A stretch of DNA of 40,548 nucleotides from an uncultured Candidatus Berkelbacteria bacterium. Its GTDB lineage: Bacteria > Patescibacteriota > UBA1384 > CAJBMM01. The DNA lies in NCBI GenBank assembly GCA_903954185.1, contig CAJBMM010000007.1, positions 1 through 40,548 on the forward strand. The letters are read 5' to 3'. The notes beneath the pieces are model-generated. The model made no database searches and was not told the origin of the DNA. It worked only from the letters and a program-made list of their open reading frames with translations. Positions within the stretch are counted from its first letter, which is position 1. The number at the start of each line of letters is the position of its first letter. The position numbers and the translations under genes are program-made. This document shows, in pieces, positions 16,292 to 24,445 of this stretch.

Positions 16292-16741
16292 ATGTCTATT
16301 TTTGAGCAAATTGAAATCGATTTAGTAAATGCTATTAAAGCAGGCAATACCGAGACTGTTAACGTTTTGCGTATGACAAAAACTGCAATTATGAATGCCA
16401 AAATCGCCAAAACAGACCATGCTCTTTCAGAGCCAGAAGAGATAGAAGTTTTGCGTAAAGAAAATAAAAAAAGACAGCAATCTATAGAAATGTTTAAGCA
16501 AGGCAACAGACAAGATTTAGTCGATAAAGAGCTTAGCGAGTTAAAAGTAACTGAAAAGTATATGCCCGCCGAAATTAGCGATGCTGAAATAGAAAATGTT
16601 GTTAACGCAGCCATTGCTCAAACTGAGGCCACAACAATGGCCGATATGGGTAAAGTGATGGGAATTGTTGCAGGTCAGCTTAAAGGCAAGGCAGACGGAT
16701 CTAGAATTTCCGAGATTGTTAAAAATCACTTATCTAAATAA
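16292..16741 (+). CDS. yqeY: GatB/YqeY domain protein
   Basis: Stand-alone protein of the YqeY family, related to the tail domain of the GatB amidotransferase subunit that grips tRNA; proposed to act on tRNA or amidotransferase, not proven. All-helical, 149 aa. Family landmarks: LRMTKTAIMNAKI, IEVLRKENKKRQQSIEMF, LSELKVTEKYMPAEISDAEI and MADMGKVMGIVAGQLKGKADGSRISEIVK. It sits between rpsU and ybeY, four bases before the ybeY ATG, so the rpsU-yqeY-ybeY-dgkA run is likely one transcript. Confidence 0.93.
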   Translation: MSIFEQIEIDLVNAIKAGNTETVNVLRMTKTAIMNAKIAKTDHALSEPEEIEVLRKENKKRQQSIEMFKQGNRQDLVDKELSELKVTEKYMPAEISDAEIENVVNAAIAQTEATTMADMGKVMGIVAGQLKGKADGSRISEIVKNHLSK

Positions 16742-16744
16742 ATT

Positions 16745-17266
16745 ATGAATGATTTAGATTTAAACATAATCAACAAAACAAAATTCCAATATGACGAAAA
16801 AGAGATACAAAAAGTTATTGTATCTTTTTTTCAATTTATGAAATTACCCAAAATGTATGTGGAGTTAATTTTTGTAGGTGAACAAAGAATTCACACGCTC
16901 AATAAACAATATAGAGGAGTAGATAAAGCAACAGATGTGCTTTCATTTCCCATTCAGTTTGCAGGGATCAGGGAGCAGGGTGCAGGCAATAGTTCTAATC
17001 CAAAGTCTAAAGACCAAAGTCCAAAGTTGCGGAATTTTGATTATAAACAAACTAATTCCACAGAAAGCTACAACCTACAACCTACAACCTACAACCTAGC
17101 CTTGGGTTCTATCATCATTTGCCCCAATATTGCCAAAAAACGCGGTGAGAGTATCATCGAACTAGTGGTTCATAGTTTAATACATTTAATCGGTTACGAT
17201 CACGAGAAAGAGAGAGACAATGATCAATTTGTACAAATTAGTGAAAAGTTTTGGGCACGCATTTAG
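16745..17266 (+). CDS. ybeY: endoribonuclease YbeY with repeat-derived insertion
   Basis: Zinc-dependent RNase involved in 16S rRNA 3'-end maturation and ribosome quality control. The active site VVHSLIHLIGYDHEKERD has three His ligands (H143, H147, H153). The N-terminal region (YVELIFVGEQRIHTLNKQYRGVDKATDVLSFPI) is regular. Between FPI and LGSIIICP, where family members have a short loop, there are about 45 extra residues (73-118) rich in Asn, Gln, Ser and Tyr. Their DNA (16964-17098) is made of the words found in this genome's spacers, including four tandem CAACCTA units. The frame stays open, so the enzyme may tolerate the loop. It overlaps dgkA by 47 nt. Confidence 0.92.
   Translation: MNDLDLNIINKTKFQYDEKEIQKVIVSFFQFMKLPKMYVELIFVGEQRIHTLNKQYRGVDKATDVLSFPIQFAGIREQGAGNSSNPKSKDQSPKLRNFDYKQTNSTESYNLQPTTYNLALGSIIICPNIAKKRGESIIELVVHSLIHLIGYDHEKERDNDQFVQISEKFWARI
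16964..17098 (+). repeat. intergenic repeat words inside ybeY
   Basis: Begins GGGATCAGGGAGCAGGGTGC and ends in (CTACAAC)-type tandem units at about 17069-17097, the same words as in spacers at 11171-11205 and, complemented, at 19157-19195. It occupies the insertion in YbeY residues 73-118 and keeps frame. Confidence 0.75.
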
Positions 17267-17594
17267 AGGTGTTAAAGAGTTATTACAAACTGAGCAAAAT
17301 GCCAAAATTCATTTATTGGCAACGTTGCTAGTATTTGTATTTAGTATAGGTTTTCATATAAGCAGGGTAGAAGCATCAATTCTTTTTATCGCTGTTATTA
17401 TGGTATTTGCATTAGAAATTATTAATACGGCCATAGAAAAAACTCTCGATTTGCTTCATCCTCATGAACACGAAACTGTTCGTAGAGTAAAAGATGCCCT
17501 TGCAGGCTCTGTTTTGATTGCTGCATTTATTGCACTTGTTGTTGCTGTTGCCATCTTTTATCCATATGTGCGGATGTTGGTTGATAGGCTGTAA
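17220..17594 (+). CDS. dgkA: diacylglycerol/undecaprenol kinase family membrane protein
   Basis: Small integral-membrane kinase that phosphorylates diacylglycerol or, in the Gram-positive type, undecaprenol, feeding the lipid carrier used for wall and polysaccharide synthesis. Residues: SFGHAFRGVKELLQTEQNAKIHLL, three membrane helices (about 30-48, 52-72, 98-118) and the catalytic signature ALEIINTAIEKTLDLL, with later KDALAGSVLIAA. Length 124 aa, normal. It overlaps the ybeY 3' end by 47 nt, with GAGAGAG before ATG 17220, pointing to coupled translation. Substrate choice is not visible. Confidence 0.93.
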   Translation: MINLYKLVKSFGHAFRGVKELLQTEQNAKIHLLATLLVFVFSIGFHISRVEASILFIAVIMVFALEIINTAIEKTLDLLHPHEHETVRRVKDALAGSVLIAAFIALVVAVAIFYPYVRMLVDRL

Positions 17595-17909
17595 AGAAAA
17601 ATTTTCAAATAGCAATTATCAATTTTCAATGAATTATCAATTTGGCAATGGTCCAAATTTATGGAATAGATCCTTCGGCAGGCCCGTTCGCAAGAGCTCA
17701 GGGCTCGCAGAGCTCGGCTCAGGATGACAAATATAGTATTTAGGAGCTTATAAATAACATTGAATGATTGAATCATTGATAAATCATTGAAAATTGATAC
17801 TTGATACTTGAAAATTCTCCACACTCATCCCGTCCTAGCTTGCCAACTTCTCTTTTTTTTCTTATGATAAATAAGTAATATTTACTAATAACTAATTTGG
17901 AGGGTTGCC
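17595..17909. other. spacer before ftsA with dispersed repeat
   Basis: Contains AATTATCAATTTTCAATG words, a long GATCCTTCGGCAGGCCCGTT...CAGGATGACA repeat (about 17670-17729) and TTGATACTTGATACTTGAAAA words. Reading frames across it are repeat-derived. The strong site GGAGGG at 17898-17903 belongs to ftsA. Confidence 0.55.
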
Positions 17910-19154
17910 ATAGCTGCTCCTAAAAGAGTTGTGATTGCAGGCTTAGACGTCGGAAGCACAAAAATTGCCACATGCGTTGGTCAATACCAAGACGGGGTAG
18001 TTGATATTATTGGATTGGGCTCCACGCCCTCATCTGGTATGCGTAAAGGCGTAGTAGTTGACATCGAAGAAACAACCAGTTCTATATCTCAAGCATTAGA
18101 CGAAGCCGAGCAAATGTGCGGGTCTCCAATCCCATCGGCTGTTGTTGGTATATCTGGTTCGCATATTCAATCCACATCAAATAAAGGCGTAGTGGCAATT
18201 TCCCGTGCCGATGGTGAAATTTCTGAGAATGATGTAGACAGAGTTATTCAAGCTGCAAAGGTTTTACCCAACACCCCAAACCGCGAAATTTTACATATTA
18301 TCCCCAGACAATTTATCGTTGATGGCGCCGAAGGCGTATTTGACCCTGTTGGCATGAATGGCATTCGCTTAGAAACTGAAGCTATAATTATATCTGGTGG
18401 CAGCATGGCCATTAAAAATTTATCAAAATGTGTGCTGTCGGCCGGACTAGATATTCAAGAAGTAGTTTATTCACCCCTAGCCTCTGCCAAAGCCCTAATT
18501 TCTAAACAACAAATGGAGCTCGGTGTAGCGTTAATGGATATTGGCGCACAAACTACTAGCGTCACCATTTTTGAAGAAGGGGATGTACTACACACAACTG
18601 CAATACCCCTAGGTTCAAGCCACATCACCAACGATATTGCGATTGGCCTTAGAACCTCAATAGATGTAGCAGAAAAAATTAAAATCAAACACGGGGCTGC
18701 TAAGGCCGAACAGTACAACGATAAAGACTCACTAGATTTATCAACTCTTAGCGATATGGATAACGATTCTGTCAGCCTTAAATATATCTCTGAAATAATT
18801 GAAGCCAGATTAAACGAAATGCTACTCATGATTCGCGACGAATTGCGCTCGGTGGGCAAAGATGGCATGCTACCTGCAGGCATAGTATTAACCGGTGGCG
18901 GATGCCAAATAAATGGCTTGACCGATTTAGTTAAAGAAACATTACGCTTGCCAGCACAAATTGGAAAACCTTTGCAACCGCTTTCTGGCATGATAGATAA
19001 ATTAAACGATCCGCTATATTCTACTTGTGTCGGATTAATGATGTGGAATTTAGAAAACCATGGTTCAATTAGGCAAAACTCTAAAGTAGATTTTTCAAAA
19101 ATGGGCACAGCTGTTGATAAAGCCAGAGGGTTTTTAAAACAGTTCATGCCCTAG
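17910..19154 (+). CDS. ftsA: cell division protein FtsA, probable AUA start
   Basis: Actin-fold ATPase that tethers FtsZ to the membrane and recruits the division machinery. Phosphate-binding loop GLDVGSTKIATCVG, SHS2/1C domain, second phosphate loop ALMDIGAQTTSVTIF and the adenosine motif GIVLTGGGCQINGL. The C terminus VDKARGFLKQFMP is the amphipathic membrane-targeting helix. GTG 17931 gives a protein starting MIAGLDVG, but no Shine-Dalgarno site precedes it. GGAGGG at 17898-17903 lies seven bases from an in-frame ATA at 17910, giving MAAPKRVVIAGLDVGSTK, which matches usual FtsA N termini. No ATG, GTG or TTG is in frame there. About 414 aa. ftsZ follows after a 638-bp repeat-filled gap, so the usual tight ftsAZ coupling is broken. 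Confidence 0.92.
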   Translation: MAAPKRVVIAGLDVGSTKIATCVGQYQDGVVDIIGLGSTPSSGMRKGVVVDIEETTSSISQALDEAEQMCGSPIPSAVVGISGSHIQSTSNKGVVAISRADGEISENDVDRVIQAAKVLPNTPNREILHIIPRQFIVDGAEGVFDPVGMNGIRLETEAIIISGGSMAIKNLSKCVLSAGLDIQEVVYSPLASAKALISKQQMELGVALMDIGAQTTSVTIFEEGDVLHTTAIPLGSSHITNDIAIGLRTSIDVAEKIKIKHGAAKAEQYNDKDSLDLSTLSDMDNDSVSLKYISEIIEARLNEMLLMIRDELRSVGKDGMLPAGIVLTGGGCQINGLTDLVKETLRLPAQIGKPLQPLSGMIDKLNDPLYSTCVGLMMWNLENHGSIRQNSKVDFSKMGTAVDKARGFLKQFMP

Positions 19155-19792
19155 CGTTAGGTGGTAGGTGGTAGGTTGTAGGTGGTAGGGGGCAGGCTGC
19201 AGGTTTTTAGTCATTGCGAGGAGCGTACGCAGTAGTCGACGTGGCAATCTTACGTTAGGTTGTAGGTTGTAGGGGGCAGGTTGAGGTATGGAGAATGGAG
19301 AATGAAGTAAGCAGACAAACTCCACCAACTGTCATCCTGAGCTTGTCGAAGGATCTACATAATAAAATTATAACAGACTGGATTCCCGCCTACGGAACGC
19401 TAAGCGTTCCAAGCGGGAATGACAAAAAGATAATTATTTTTCGGATTTCGGATTTCGGATTTCTGTCACCTCTTTACTGTCATCCTGACATCCTGAGTCT
19501 AGAACGCTTAGCGTTCCGCAGCCGAAGGACGAAGGATCTTATAATTGAACTTCCATAATTCTGCACTCTGCATTCTCCATTCTGCATTATTCTTATCCGA
19601 TTTCGCATCTTCCTCCCTGCCATCTGTGCAAAAAACACATTTCCTGCTACGATACGCGATGTACGATACGTGATTCGCGTTCCAAAGCTTGACACGCTGG
19701 TATTATCTGCTTAACTAAAATCACAAATAAAATCTTATCTTTAAGGTACGGTGGGGCGTAACCTAAAGTAAATGTGCCCAAAAGGAGTATCA
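19155..19792. repeat. 638-bp patchwork of dispersed repeats between ftsA and ftsZ
   Basis: Made almost wholly of recurring units: GGTAGGTGGTAGGTTGTAG (19157-19195), a TCATTGCGAGGAGCGTACG unit (19210-19250), GTATGGAGAATGGAGAATG, GTCATCCTGAGCTTGTCGAA (about 19330), the palindrome GGAACGCTAAGCGTTCC (about 19395) and its variant (about 19505), then CATTCTGCATTCTCC words. TTGACA at 19689-19694 may serve an ftsZ promoter, but no good -10 box is spaced correctly. No gene is supported. Confidence 0.7.
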
Positions 19793-20995
19793 ATGGATAA
19801 AAAAGGTGAGATAGACGGATTTGCTGTCATTAAAGTTGTTGGCGTGGGCGGATCTGGTGGTTCGGCTGTCAATCGAATGATTAATTCGAAGCTTCGTGGC
19901 ATCGAATTTATTTCTGTAAACACTGATGCTCAGGCCCTAACAAACAACGACGCCTCAGTCAAAATTCAAATTGGCAAAGAAATTACCCGCGGCTTAGGCT
20001 CTGGCGCAGATCCAGAAGTTGGTCGCAGATCGGCCGAAGAAACTAAAGACGAAATTTATGAGGCTTTACGTGGCGCCGATATGGTTTTTGTTACCTACGG
20101 AGCCGGTGGCGGTACTGGTACAGGCGCAGCCCCTATGGTGGCAAGCGTTGCTCGCGAACTTGGAGCTTTAACGGTTGGCGTAGTTACCAAACCATTTAGT
20201 TTTGAAGGTCAACGTCGTCGCAAAATTGCCGAAATGGGCATAGAAGAATTAAAAGGAAATGTAGACACCCTTATCACCATTCCAAACGATAGGTTATTGC
20301 AAGTAATCGATAAAAAGACCTCACTTTCAGATGCTTTTGGCATAGTTGATGATGTACTGCGCCAGGGTGTTCAAGGCATTTCCGATTTAATTACCCTGCA
20401 TGGCATAATTAATGTAGATTTTGCCGATGTTAGAGCAATTATGTCCGATGCTGGCTCTGCCTTAATGGGAATTGGTCGCGGAACAGGCGACAACCGAGCC
20501 ATAGAGGCAGCTAGGGCAGCTATCGAAAGCCCGCTGCTAGAACTATCCATCGATGGTGCTAAAGGTATTTTGTTCAACATTACCGGCGGCCCAGACCTTG
20601 GAATGTATGAAATTGACGAAGCAGCCAAAGCCATCACCGAAGCCGCAGACCCAGATGCAAACATTATATTTGGCGCAATAATAGACGATGCAATGTCGGG
20701 TGAAGTTAAAGTTACTGTTATTGCTACCGGTTTTGATAACGATTCACGACCACCTCGCAAACCAGGAATTGGCGGTGTAATTACCTCTACTCAACCCACA
20801 CCAAGCTCTAATCCTATGCGTAGCGCTTCACCATATCCAACCAGAGAGGCTTCACCGTTAACCGAGGCATTAGATAGATTTGGTCTAAAATCTGAAGATA
20901 AATCTGAGCAAACAAACGCTTCCACCGATAATAACAAAACTGACGACGACGACTCTTTAGATGTTCCTGCATTCATTCGCCGCAAACTAAAATAA
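19793..20995 (+). CDS. ftsZ: cell division protein FtsZ
   Basis: Tubulin-like GTPase that polymerises into the division ring. GTP-binding signature [10 protein letters not shown] (about 105-114), T7 loop with [11 protein letters not shown] (synergy Asp residues), N-terminal [18 protein letters not shown]. After the globular part (to about 320) there is a Pro/Ser/Thr-rich linker and the conserved C-terminal peptide [11 protein letters not shown] that binds FtsA. Start ATG 19793 has AAAGGAG about 6 nt upstream; the longer frame starting at ATG 19772 would cover this site. Length 400 aa. It is followed 16 nt later by a small unknown gene likely co-transcribed with it. Confidence 0.97.
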   Translation: MDKKGEIDGFAVIKVVGVGGSGGSAVNRMINSKLRGIEFISVNTDAQALTNNDASVKIQIGKEITRGLGSGADPEVGRRSAEETKDEIYEALRGADMVFVTYGAGGGTGTGAAPMVASVARELGALTVGVVTKPFSFEGQRRRKIAEMGIEELKGNVDTLITIPNDRLLQVIDKKTSLSDAFGIVDDVLRQGVQGISDLITLHGIINVDFADVRAIMSDAGSALMGIGRGTGDNRAIEAARAAIESPLLELSIDGAKGILFNITGGPDLGMYEIDEAAKAITEAADPDANIIFGAIIDDAMSGEVKVTVIATGFDNDSRPPRKPGIGGVITSTQPTPSSNPMRSASPYPTREASPLTEALDRFGLKSEDKSEQTNASTDNNKTDDDDSLDVPAFIRRKLK

Positions 20996-21011
20996 TGATT
21001 AGCGGGGGATA

Positions 21012-21458
21012 ATGGCAGATCCAATTAAAATTCTCACCTCTAAGCCAAATGAGAACGATTTAGTCGATTTGACTATTACAAATACAGATTCGAGCTTATT
21101 TATTGAACCCGATAAAATACCAGAAGAACTACCGGAAACCACCCATAAAGCACAAATTATTAAATACTCTTATGCAAACCACAGCGGTATGCTGGTTATT
21201 GGGTTTGATAATTTGGGTAAAATTGATCAATTTTCTTTGCTACCTGATAACCTAGATAAAATTGAAGAGTTGACCGTTATTTGCGATTTAGTAACTTTAC
21301 ACCTTGGTAATGGTGGCCAATTAACCGACATAACAAACATATATCAAAATATTACTGATATTAGAATGCAAACCAAAGCGCTCTTATGCTATTTAATCGG
21401 GCTTGTTCTAGAACAAAATAAGACTAAGCAAACTAGCTTAGATTCAATTAGTCTTTAA
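21012..21458 (+). CDS. hypothetical protein downstream of ftsZ
   Basis: No family recognised. Soluble 148-aa protein, acidic (starts MADPIKILTSKPNENDLVDL), with alternating strands (AQIIKYSYANHSGMLVIGFDN, LTVICDLVTLHLGNGG) and a C-terminal helix (MQTKALLCYLIGLVLEQ). No signal peptide or membrane helix is certain. GCGGGGGA lies 4 nt before ATG 21012, and the gap to ftsZ is only 16 nt, so it is probably expressed with ftsZ and could be a division-linked accessory protein. That role is inferred from position only. Confidence 0.75.
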   Translation: MADPIKILTSKPNENDLVDLTITNTDSSLFIEPDKIPEELPETTHKAQIIKYSYANHSGMLVIGFDNLGKIDQFSLLPDNLDKIEELTVICDLVTLHLGNGGQLTDITNIYQNITDIRMQTKALLCYLIGLVLEQNKTKQTSLDSISL

Positions 21459-21839
21459 CCATTCGCAGGAATACCCGTAAAACACACTTGAGTGCGGCAA
21501 TAAACCAAGCTGAAGCTTGTGCTACAACACGAAAATTGTAGAGCAGACTTTAGTCTGGCTGGATAACCAAGCTAAAGCTTGTGCTACAAAAAAGCCGTAG
21601 AACACACTTTAGTGTGGTAATAACCAAGCTGAAGCTTGTACTCCGAGATGAATTTTCCAAGCCTTCTATAAGCTATAAGCTAGCCCGCCTGCTCACTGTT
21701 CACTGCTCACTGCTGTGCCGTCCGGAGCTCTGAGCGCAGGATGGATAATTGTTAATTGAAAATTATTCACCTTCTCATTTTTCTTTATCATACTAAAATG
21801 CTATAATTAATCGTTATAAATAATGCAAAAGGAGAATAA
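21459..21839. other. spacer before trxA with palindrome array and promoter
   Basis: Contains the palindrome array (21483-21638), GCTATAAGCTAGCC and CACTGTTCACTGCTCACTGC words, and GATAATTGTTAATTGAAAATT. TATAAT at 21802-21807 is a good -10 box for trxA; no clear -35 box. AAAGGAG precedes the trxA start by six bases. Confidence 0.6.
21483..21638. repeat. array of covarying 14-bp palindromes, array 3
   Basis: Six units: 21483-21496 (CACACTTGAGTGCG), 21506-21519 and 21625-21638 (CAAGCTGAAGCTTG), 21544-21557 (CAGACTTTAGTCTG), 21568-21581 (CAAGCTAAAGCTTG), 21603-21616 (CACACTTTAGTGTG). They alternate in orientation with GTAGA or GTGCTAC linkers. The two bases next to the outer CA/TG change together on both arms. 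Confidence 0.8.
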
Positions 21840-22175
21840 ATGGCCGAAGAATCAACCGCAATAGAAATTAGTGATGCAGATTTTGAAGAAAAAATTGTTA
21901 AAGGTAAAGAAATAGCCGTTGTAGATTGTTATGCAACTTGGTGCGGCCCTTGCCGCATGCTTTCACCCATTATCGATGAACTAGCAGGTGAATATAAAGG
22001 TAAAATTAATGTTTATAAATTAGACGTTGATAAAAACCCCAAAACTGCCGAAAAGTTTAGTGTTATGAGCATTCCAACTGTTTTATACTTTAAAGATGGT
22101 GAAAAAGTGAACCAAACCCAAGGCGCCATGCCTATTGGCATGCTAAAAGGGCATTTTGACAAGTTAGTCGGGTAA
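21840..22175 (+). CDS. trxA: thioredoxin
   Basis: Cytoplasmic disulphide reductase. Active site WCGPC at residues 34-38 in VVDCYATWCGPCRMLSPII, cis-proline loop MSIPTVLYFKDGE, complete thioredoxin fold, 111 aa. An extra Cys (C30) sits just before the active site. AAAGGAG precedes ATG 21840 and a TATAAT box lies at 21802-21807, so it is transcribed alone. It ends at a repeat-rich spacer that marks the border to the accessory half. Confidence 0.96.
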   Translation: MAEESTAIEISDADFEEKIVKGKEIAVVDCYATWCGPCRMLSPIIDELAGEYKGKINVYKLDVDKNPKTAEKFSVMSIPTVLYFKDGEKVNQTQGAMPIGMLKGHFDKLVG

Positions 22176-22647
22176 TATAAAAATATCGTAGGGGCGGTAC
22201 CCATGTGTCCGCCCGATGAGAGTAGGTTGAAGTTTCGCCTGATCGACTGATCGAATTTTTATCATCTAGTCATTGTGAGGAGCATACGTAGTAGTCGACG
22301 CGGCAATCTTGCATTAGACGGTAGGTGACAGGCTGGAGTATGGAGAATGGAGAATGAAGTAAGCAGAAAAATGGAATACTCATATGTCATTCCTGCTTGG
22401 GACGCTTAGCGTTCCGAAAGCAGGAATCCAGCCCATCATAATTTTATTACATAGATTCCCGCCTGCGCGGGAATGAAAAAATTACTTCCAAATACTTCCT
22501 ACTCCATTCTTCATACTTCTAGCTTGTCATCCTGACATCCTGAGCTTGTCGAAGGACGAAGGATCTCTCGTTTCATCCTTCGGATTTCTAATTTCTAATT
22601 TCTGCCACTTCTGCATTTATAAATGCCCACAACTAAATCTATTGTGA
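22176..22647. repeat. patchwork of dispersed repeats (left copy of the accessory-module flank)
   Basis: Holds GGTACCCATGTGTCCGCCCG, a TCATTGTGAGGAGCATACG unit, and then a series (about 22331-22570) that recurs at about 26749-26945: GTATGGAGAATGGAGAATGA, GGAATACTCATAT, TTACTTCCAAATACTTCCTA, CTCCATTCTTCATACT, GTCATCCTGACATCCTGAGC and GAAGGACGAAGGATCT. The palindrome GACGCTTAGCGTTCC lies at about 22402. No gene is supported. Confidence 0.7.
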
Positions 22648-23331
22648 TTATTTAGTATCAACAAACCATAAATAATAATACGAGTTTGGGTCGTGAACAC
22701 CATTTGGATTAAGCCTAGTCAAACTCAAATCACCGTTATACTCTTCGTCGTCGCGTAAATCCCATATTGTTGGAATTGAGCACTGGTAAAATCTGCCCCA
22801 TTCTACCCCCGCGTAGGTAGACTCAATATTCCCCTCATCGTCTGCATAATCAGAATTTATTCTATACCACATTCGAGCAATTGGTTTTGGCAATTGAAAA
22901 ACAAGTACCATACCTTGCTCAGCAATAGCATCACTTTCTAAATAATAATATCTAGATAGTAACTCTACCGCCTCGTCACCACCAAACAAGGTAAATTCTG
23001 GTAAATCGTACCCTCTATCAATCATTTTGTCCATTATTTGTTGGGTAAACAATTCCGGCTTGTATTCCCGGTACTCTTGCATAATTCCACGCATAGTAGT
23101 TTGATACGCTTTTGTTGCTCGCTCAACAAAATCTCGTGTTTTTGTTAAAACATCTTTCAAATGAGAGTTAATTAAGTCGGCGTCAAAACCAACCTCACGA
23201 TAATTCAAATAAGCATCTCCGAATGCATTTTCTTCGTCAGCTTCTTGATCATTATCGTAATCAACTAAACCTTCATTAGTAATTTGAATCTGTTGATTTT
23301 TGGTTAATGGACGTGAAAACTTTTCTTGCAT
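22648..23331 (-). CDS. hypothetical acidic protein
   Basis: No family recognised. A 227-aa soluble protein, very acidic near the N terminus (DYDNDQEADEENAFGDAY), then a helical middle part (LINSHLKDVLTKTRDFVERATKAYQTTM) and an aromatic C-terminal third (YRINSDYADDEGNIESTYAGVEWGRFYQC split here only for description; PNSYYYLWFVDTK at the end). No signal peptide or membrane helix. The start ATG at 23331 has no clear Shine-Dalgarno site. It is isolated on the reverse strand inside the block flanked by the repeat series at 22.33-22.57 and 26.75-26.95 kb. Confidence 0.72.
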   Translation of the reverse strand: MQEKFSRPLTKNQQIQITNEGLVDYDNDQEADEENAFGDAYLNYREVGFDADLINSHLKDVLTKTRDFVERATKAYQTTMRGIMQEYREYKPELFTQQIMDKMIDRGYDLPEFTLFGGDEAVELLSRYYYLESDAIAEQGMVLVFQLPKPIARMWYRINSDYADDEGNIESTYAGVEWGRFYQCSIPTIWDLRDDEEYNGDLSLTRLNPNGVHDPNSYYYLWFVDTK

Positions 23332-23387
23332 ATGCTAATTATGTCACATTTAAAGAATATTCCATATCGGCTACCCGTCTACCACCA

Positions 23388-23447
23388 CCAGTTAGCAGAC
23401 TACCAACTAACCTAAAGCCAAAACACCCAAAGGGTGCAAGAAACCGC
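23388..23447. repeat. 60-bp direct repeat, left copy, upstream of the DUF3800 gene
   Basis: Runs from CCAGTTAGCAGACTACC to GGGTGCAAGAAACCGC and includes CACCC/GGGTG arms around AAA, a small hairpin. The second copy at 24446-24506 differs at only a few positions. The pair encloses 998 bp holding one gene and a hairpin cluster. Confidence 0.85.
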
Positions 23448-23465
23448 TAGCATCAAGGTATAAAA

Positions 23466-23576
23466 GTAGTGAATACGTCTATTATTAACGCAATATTCAC
23501 TACATAAAACCTTACATCTATTTGACAAATGTAAGGCTATAAGCATCTAATCCTAACATGTACATCAAACATGTTA
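23466..23576 (+). ncRNA. cluster of three perfect hairpins, possible leader or small RNA
   Basis: Hairpin 1: GTAGTGAATA/TATTCACTAC (23466-23503). Hairpin 2: CCTTACAT/ATGTAAGG (23510-23536). Hairpin 3: TAACATGT/ACATGTTA (23554-23576). A fourth, weaker one (GGAT/ATCC, about 23610-23626) precedes the gene. All arms are perfect, and their sequences are unrelated, so they are not one tandem repeat. The cluster lies between the left direct repeat and the DUF3800 start. It could be a structured 5' leader or a regulatory RNA; no promoter is obvious. Structure is read by eye. Confidence 0.45.
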
Positions 23577-23647
23577 AGAAGCTCGGCAGCAACCGTACTT
23601 TAATTTAAAGGATAGAATACACATCCTAAATAGAGTATTTTAGATTT

Positions 23648-24289
23648 ATGAGCTATATATTTATGGATGAAAGTGGTGATTTAGGATTTGATTTTTCCAA
23701 AAAGAAAACGTCAAAGGTATTTATAATAACTTGTCTATTTGTTAGTCAAAAAAGACCTGTCGAAAAAATTGTAAAAAAAACGTTTCATGGTTTTACTAAA
23801 GTGCAACAAAAACATCATCCGGGCATATTGCATGCTAATAGTGATACACCAAAAACGCGCACAAAAGTACTAACCGCATTATCTGAGAAAGACGTAACTA
23901 TTTTAGTAATCTATCTTAATAAACAAAAAGTGTACACCAGGCTTCGAGACGAAAAACATGTGCTGTACAATTACGTAACAAATATTTTAATAGATAGAAT
24001 TTGCACGAAAAAGTTAGTACCCATAGACGAGAATATCCATCTTATAGCATCAAGGCGTGAAACAAACAAGTTTTTGAATAATAACTTCCAAAACTACTTA
24101 GAAAACCAAATATCGACAAATCATAGGTTGCCAATAACAGTGGAAATAGATAATCCAGCAAATGAAAAGTGCTTACAAATTGTTGATTTTGCGTCTTGGG
24201 CAATTTATCGCAAAAGAGAACATAATGATGAGCAATATTATAATATTATCAAAAAGTTGATTATAGAAGAGAATCCACTTTTTCCATAA
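23648..24289 (+). CDS. DUF3800 domain protein
   Basis: DUF3800 proteins have a predicted RNase H-like nuclease fold and often sit in mobile or defence regions; their activity is not established. Visible motifs: YIFMDESGDLGF at the N terminus (Asp and Glu as possible metal ligands), ITCLFVSQ, LIASRRETNKFLN and near the C terminus CLQIVDFASWAIYRKRE (Asp plus basic residues). Length 213 aa is normal. Little Shine-Dalgarno signal before ATG 23648. It is the only gene between the 60-bp direct repeats at 23388-23447 and 24446-24506 and is preceded by three hairpins. AT-rich like the rest of the accessory half. Confidence 0.85.
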   Translation: MSYIFMDESGDLGFDFSKKKTSKVFIITCLFVSQKRPVEKIVKKTFHGFTKVQQKHHPGILHANSDTPKTRTKVLTALSEKDVTILVIYLNKQKVYTRLRDEKHVLYNYVTNILIDRICTKKLVPIDENIHLIASRRETNKFLNNNFQNYLENQISTNHRLPITVEIDNPANEKCLQIVDFASWAIYRKREHNDEQYYNIIKKLIIEENPLFP

Positions 24290-24445
24290 ATTATGTACAA
24301 AAAAGACGATACCCTGATTGCTCTGATGAGGAACCATACGGAGCCCCACAATTCAAGGATTTACTCGTCATCTACAATGTACATTAATATATAATGTATG
24401 TAAATGTTTTTCCTGACTAACTTTACATCATTCATCCTCAGTCCG

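Noticed and set aside
24320-24375. Possible hammerhead ribozyme (CTGATGAGG core downstream of the DUF3800 gene)
   Set aside because: The conserved GAAA/CGAAAC part and the three-stem pairing are missing.
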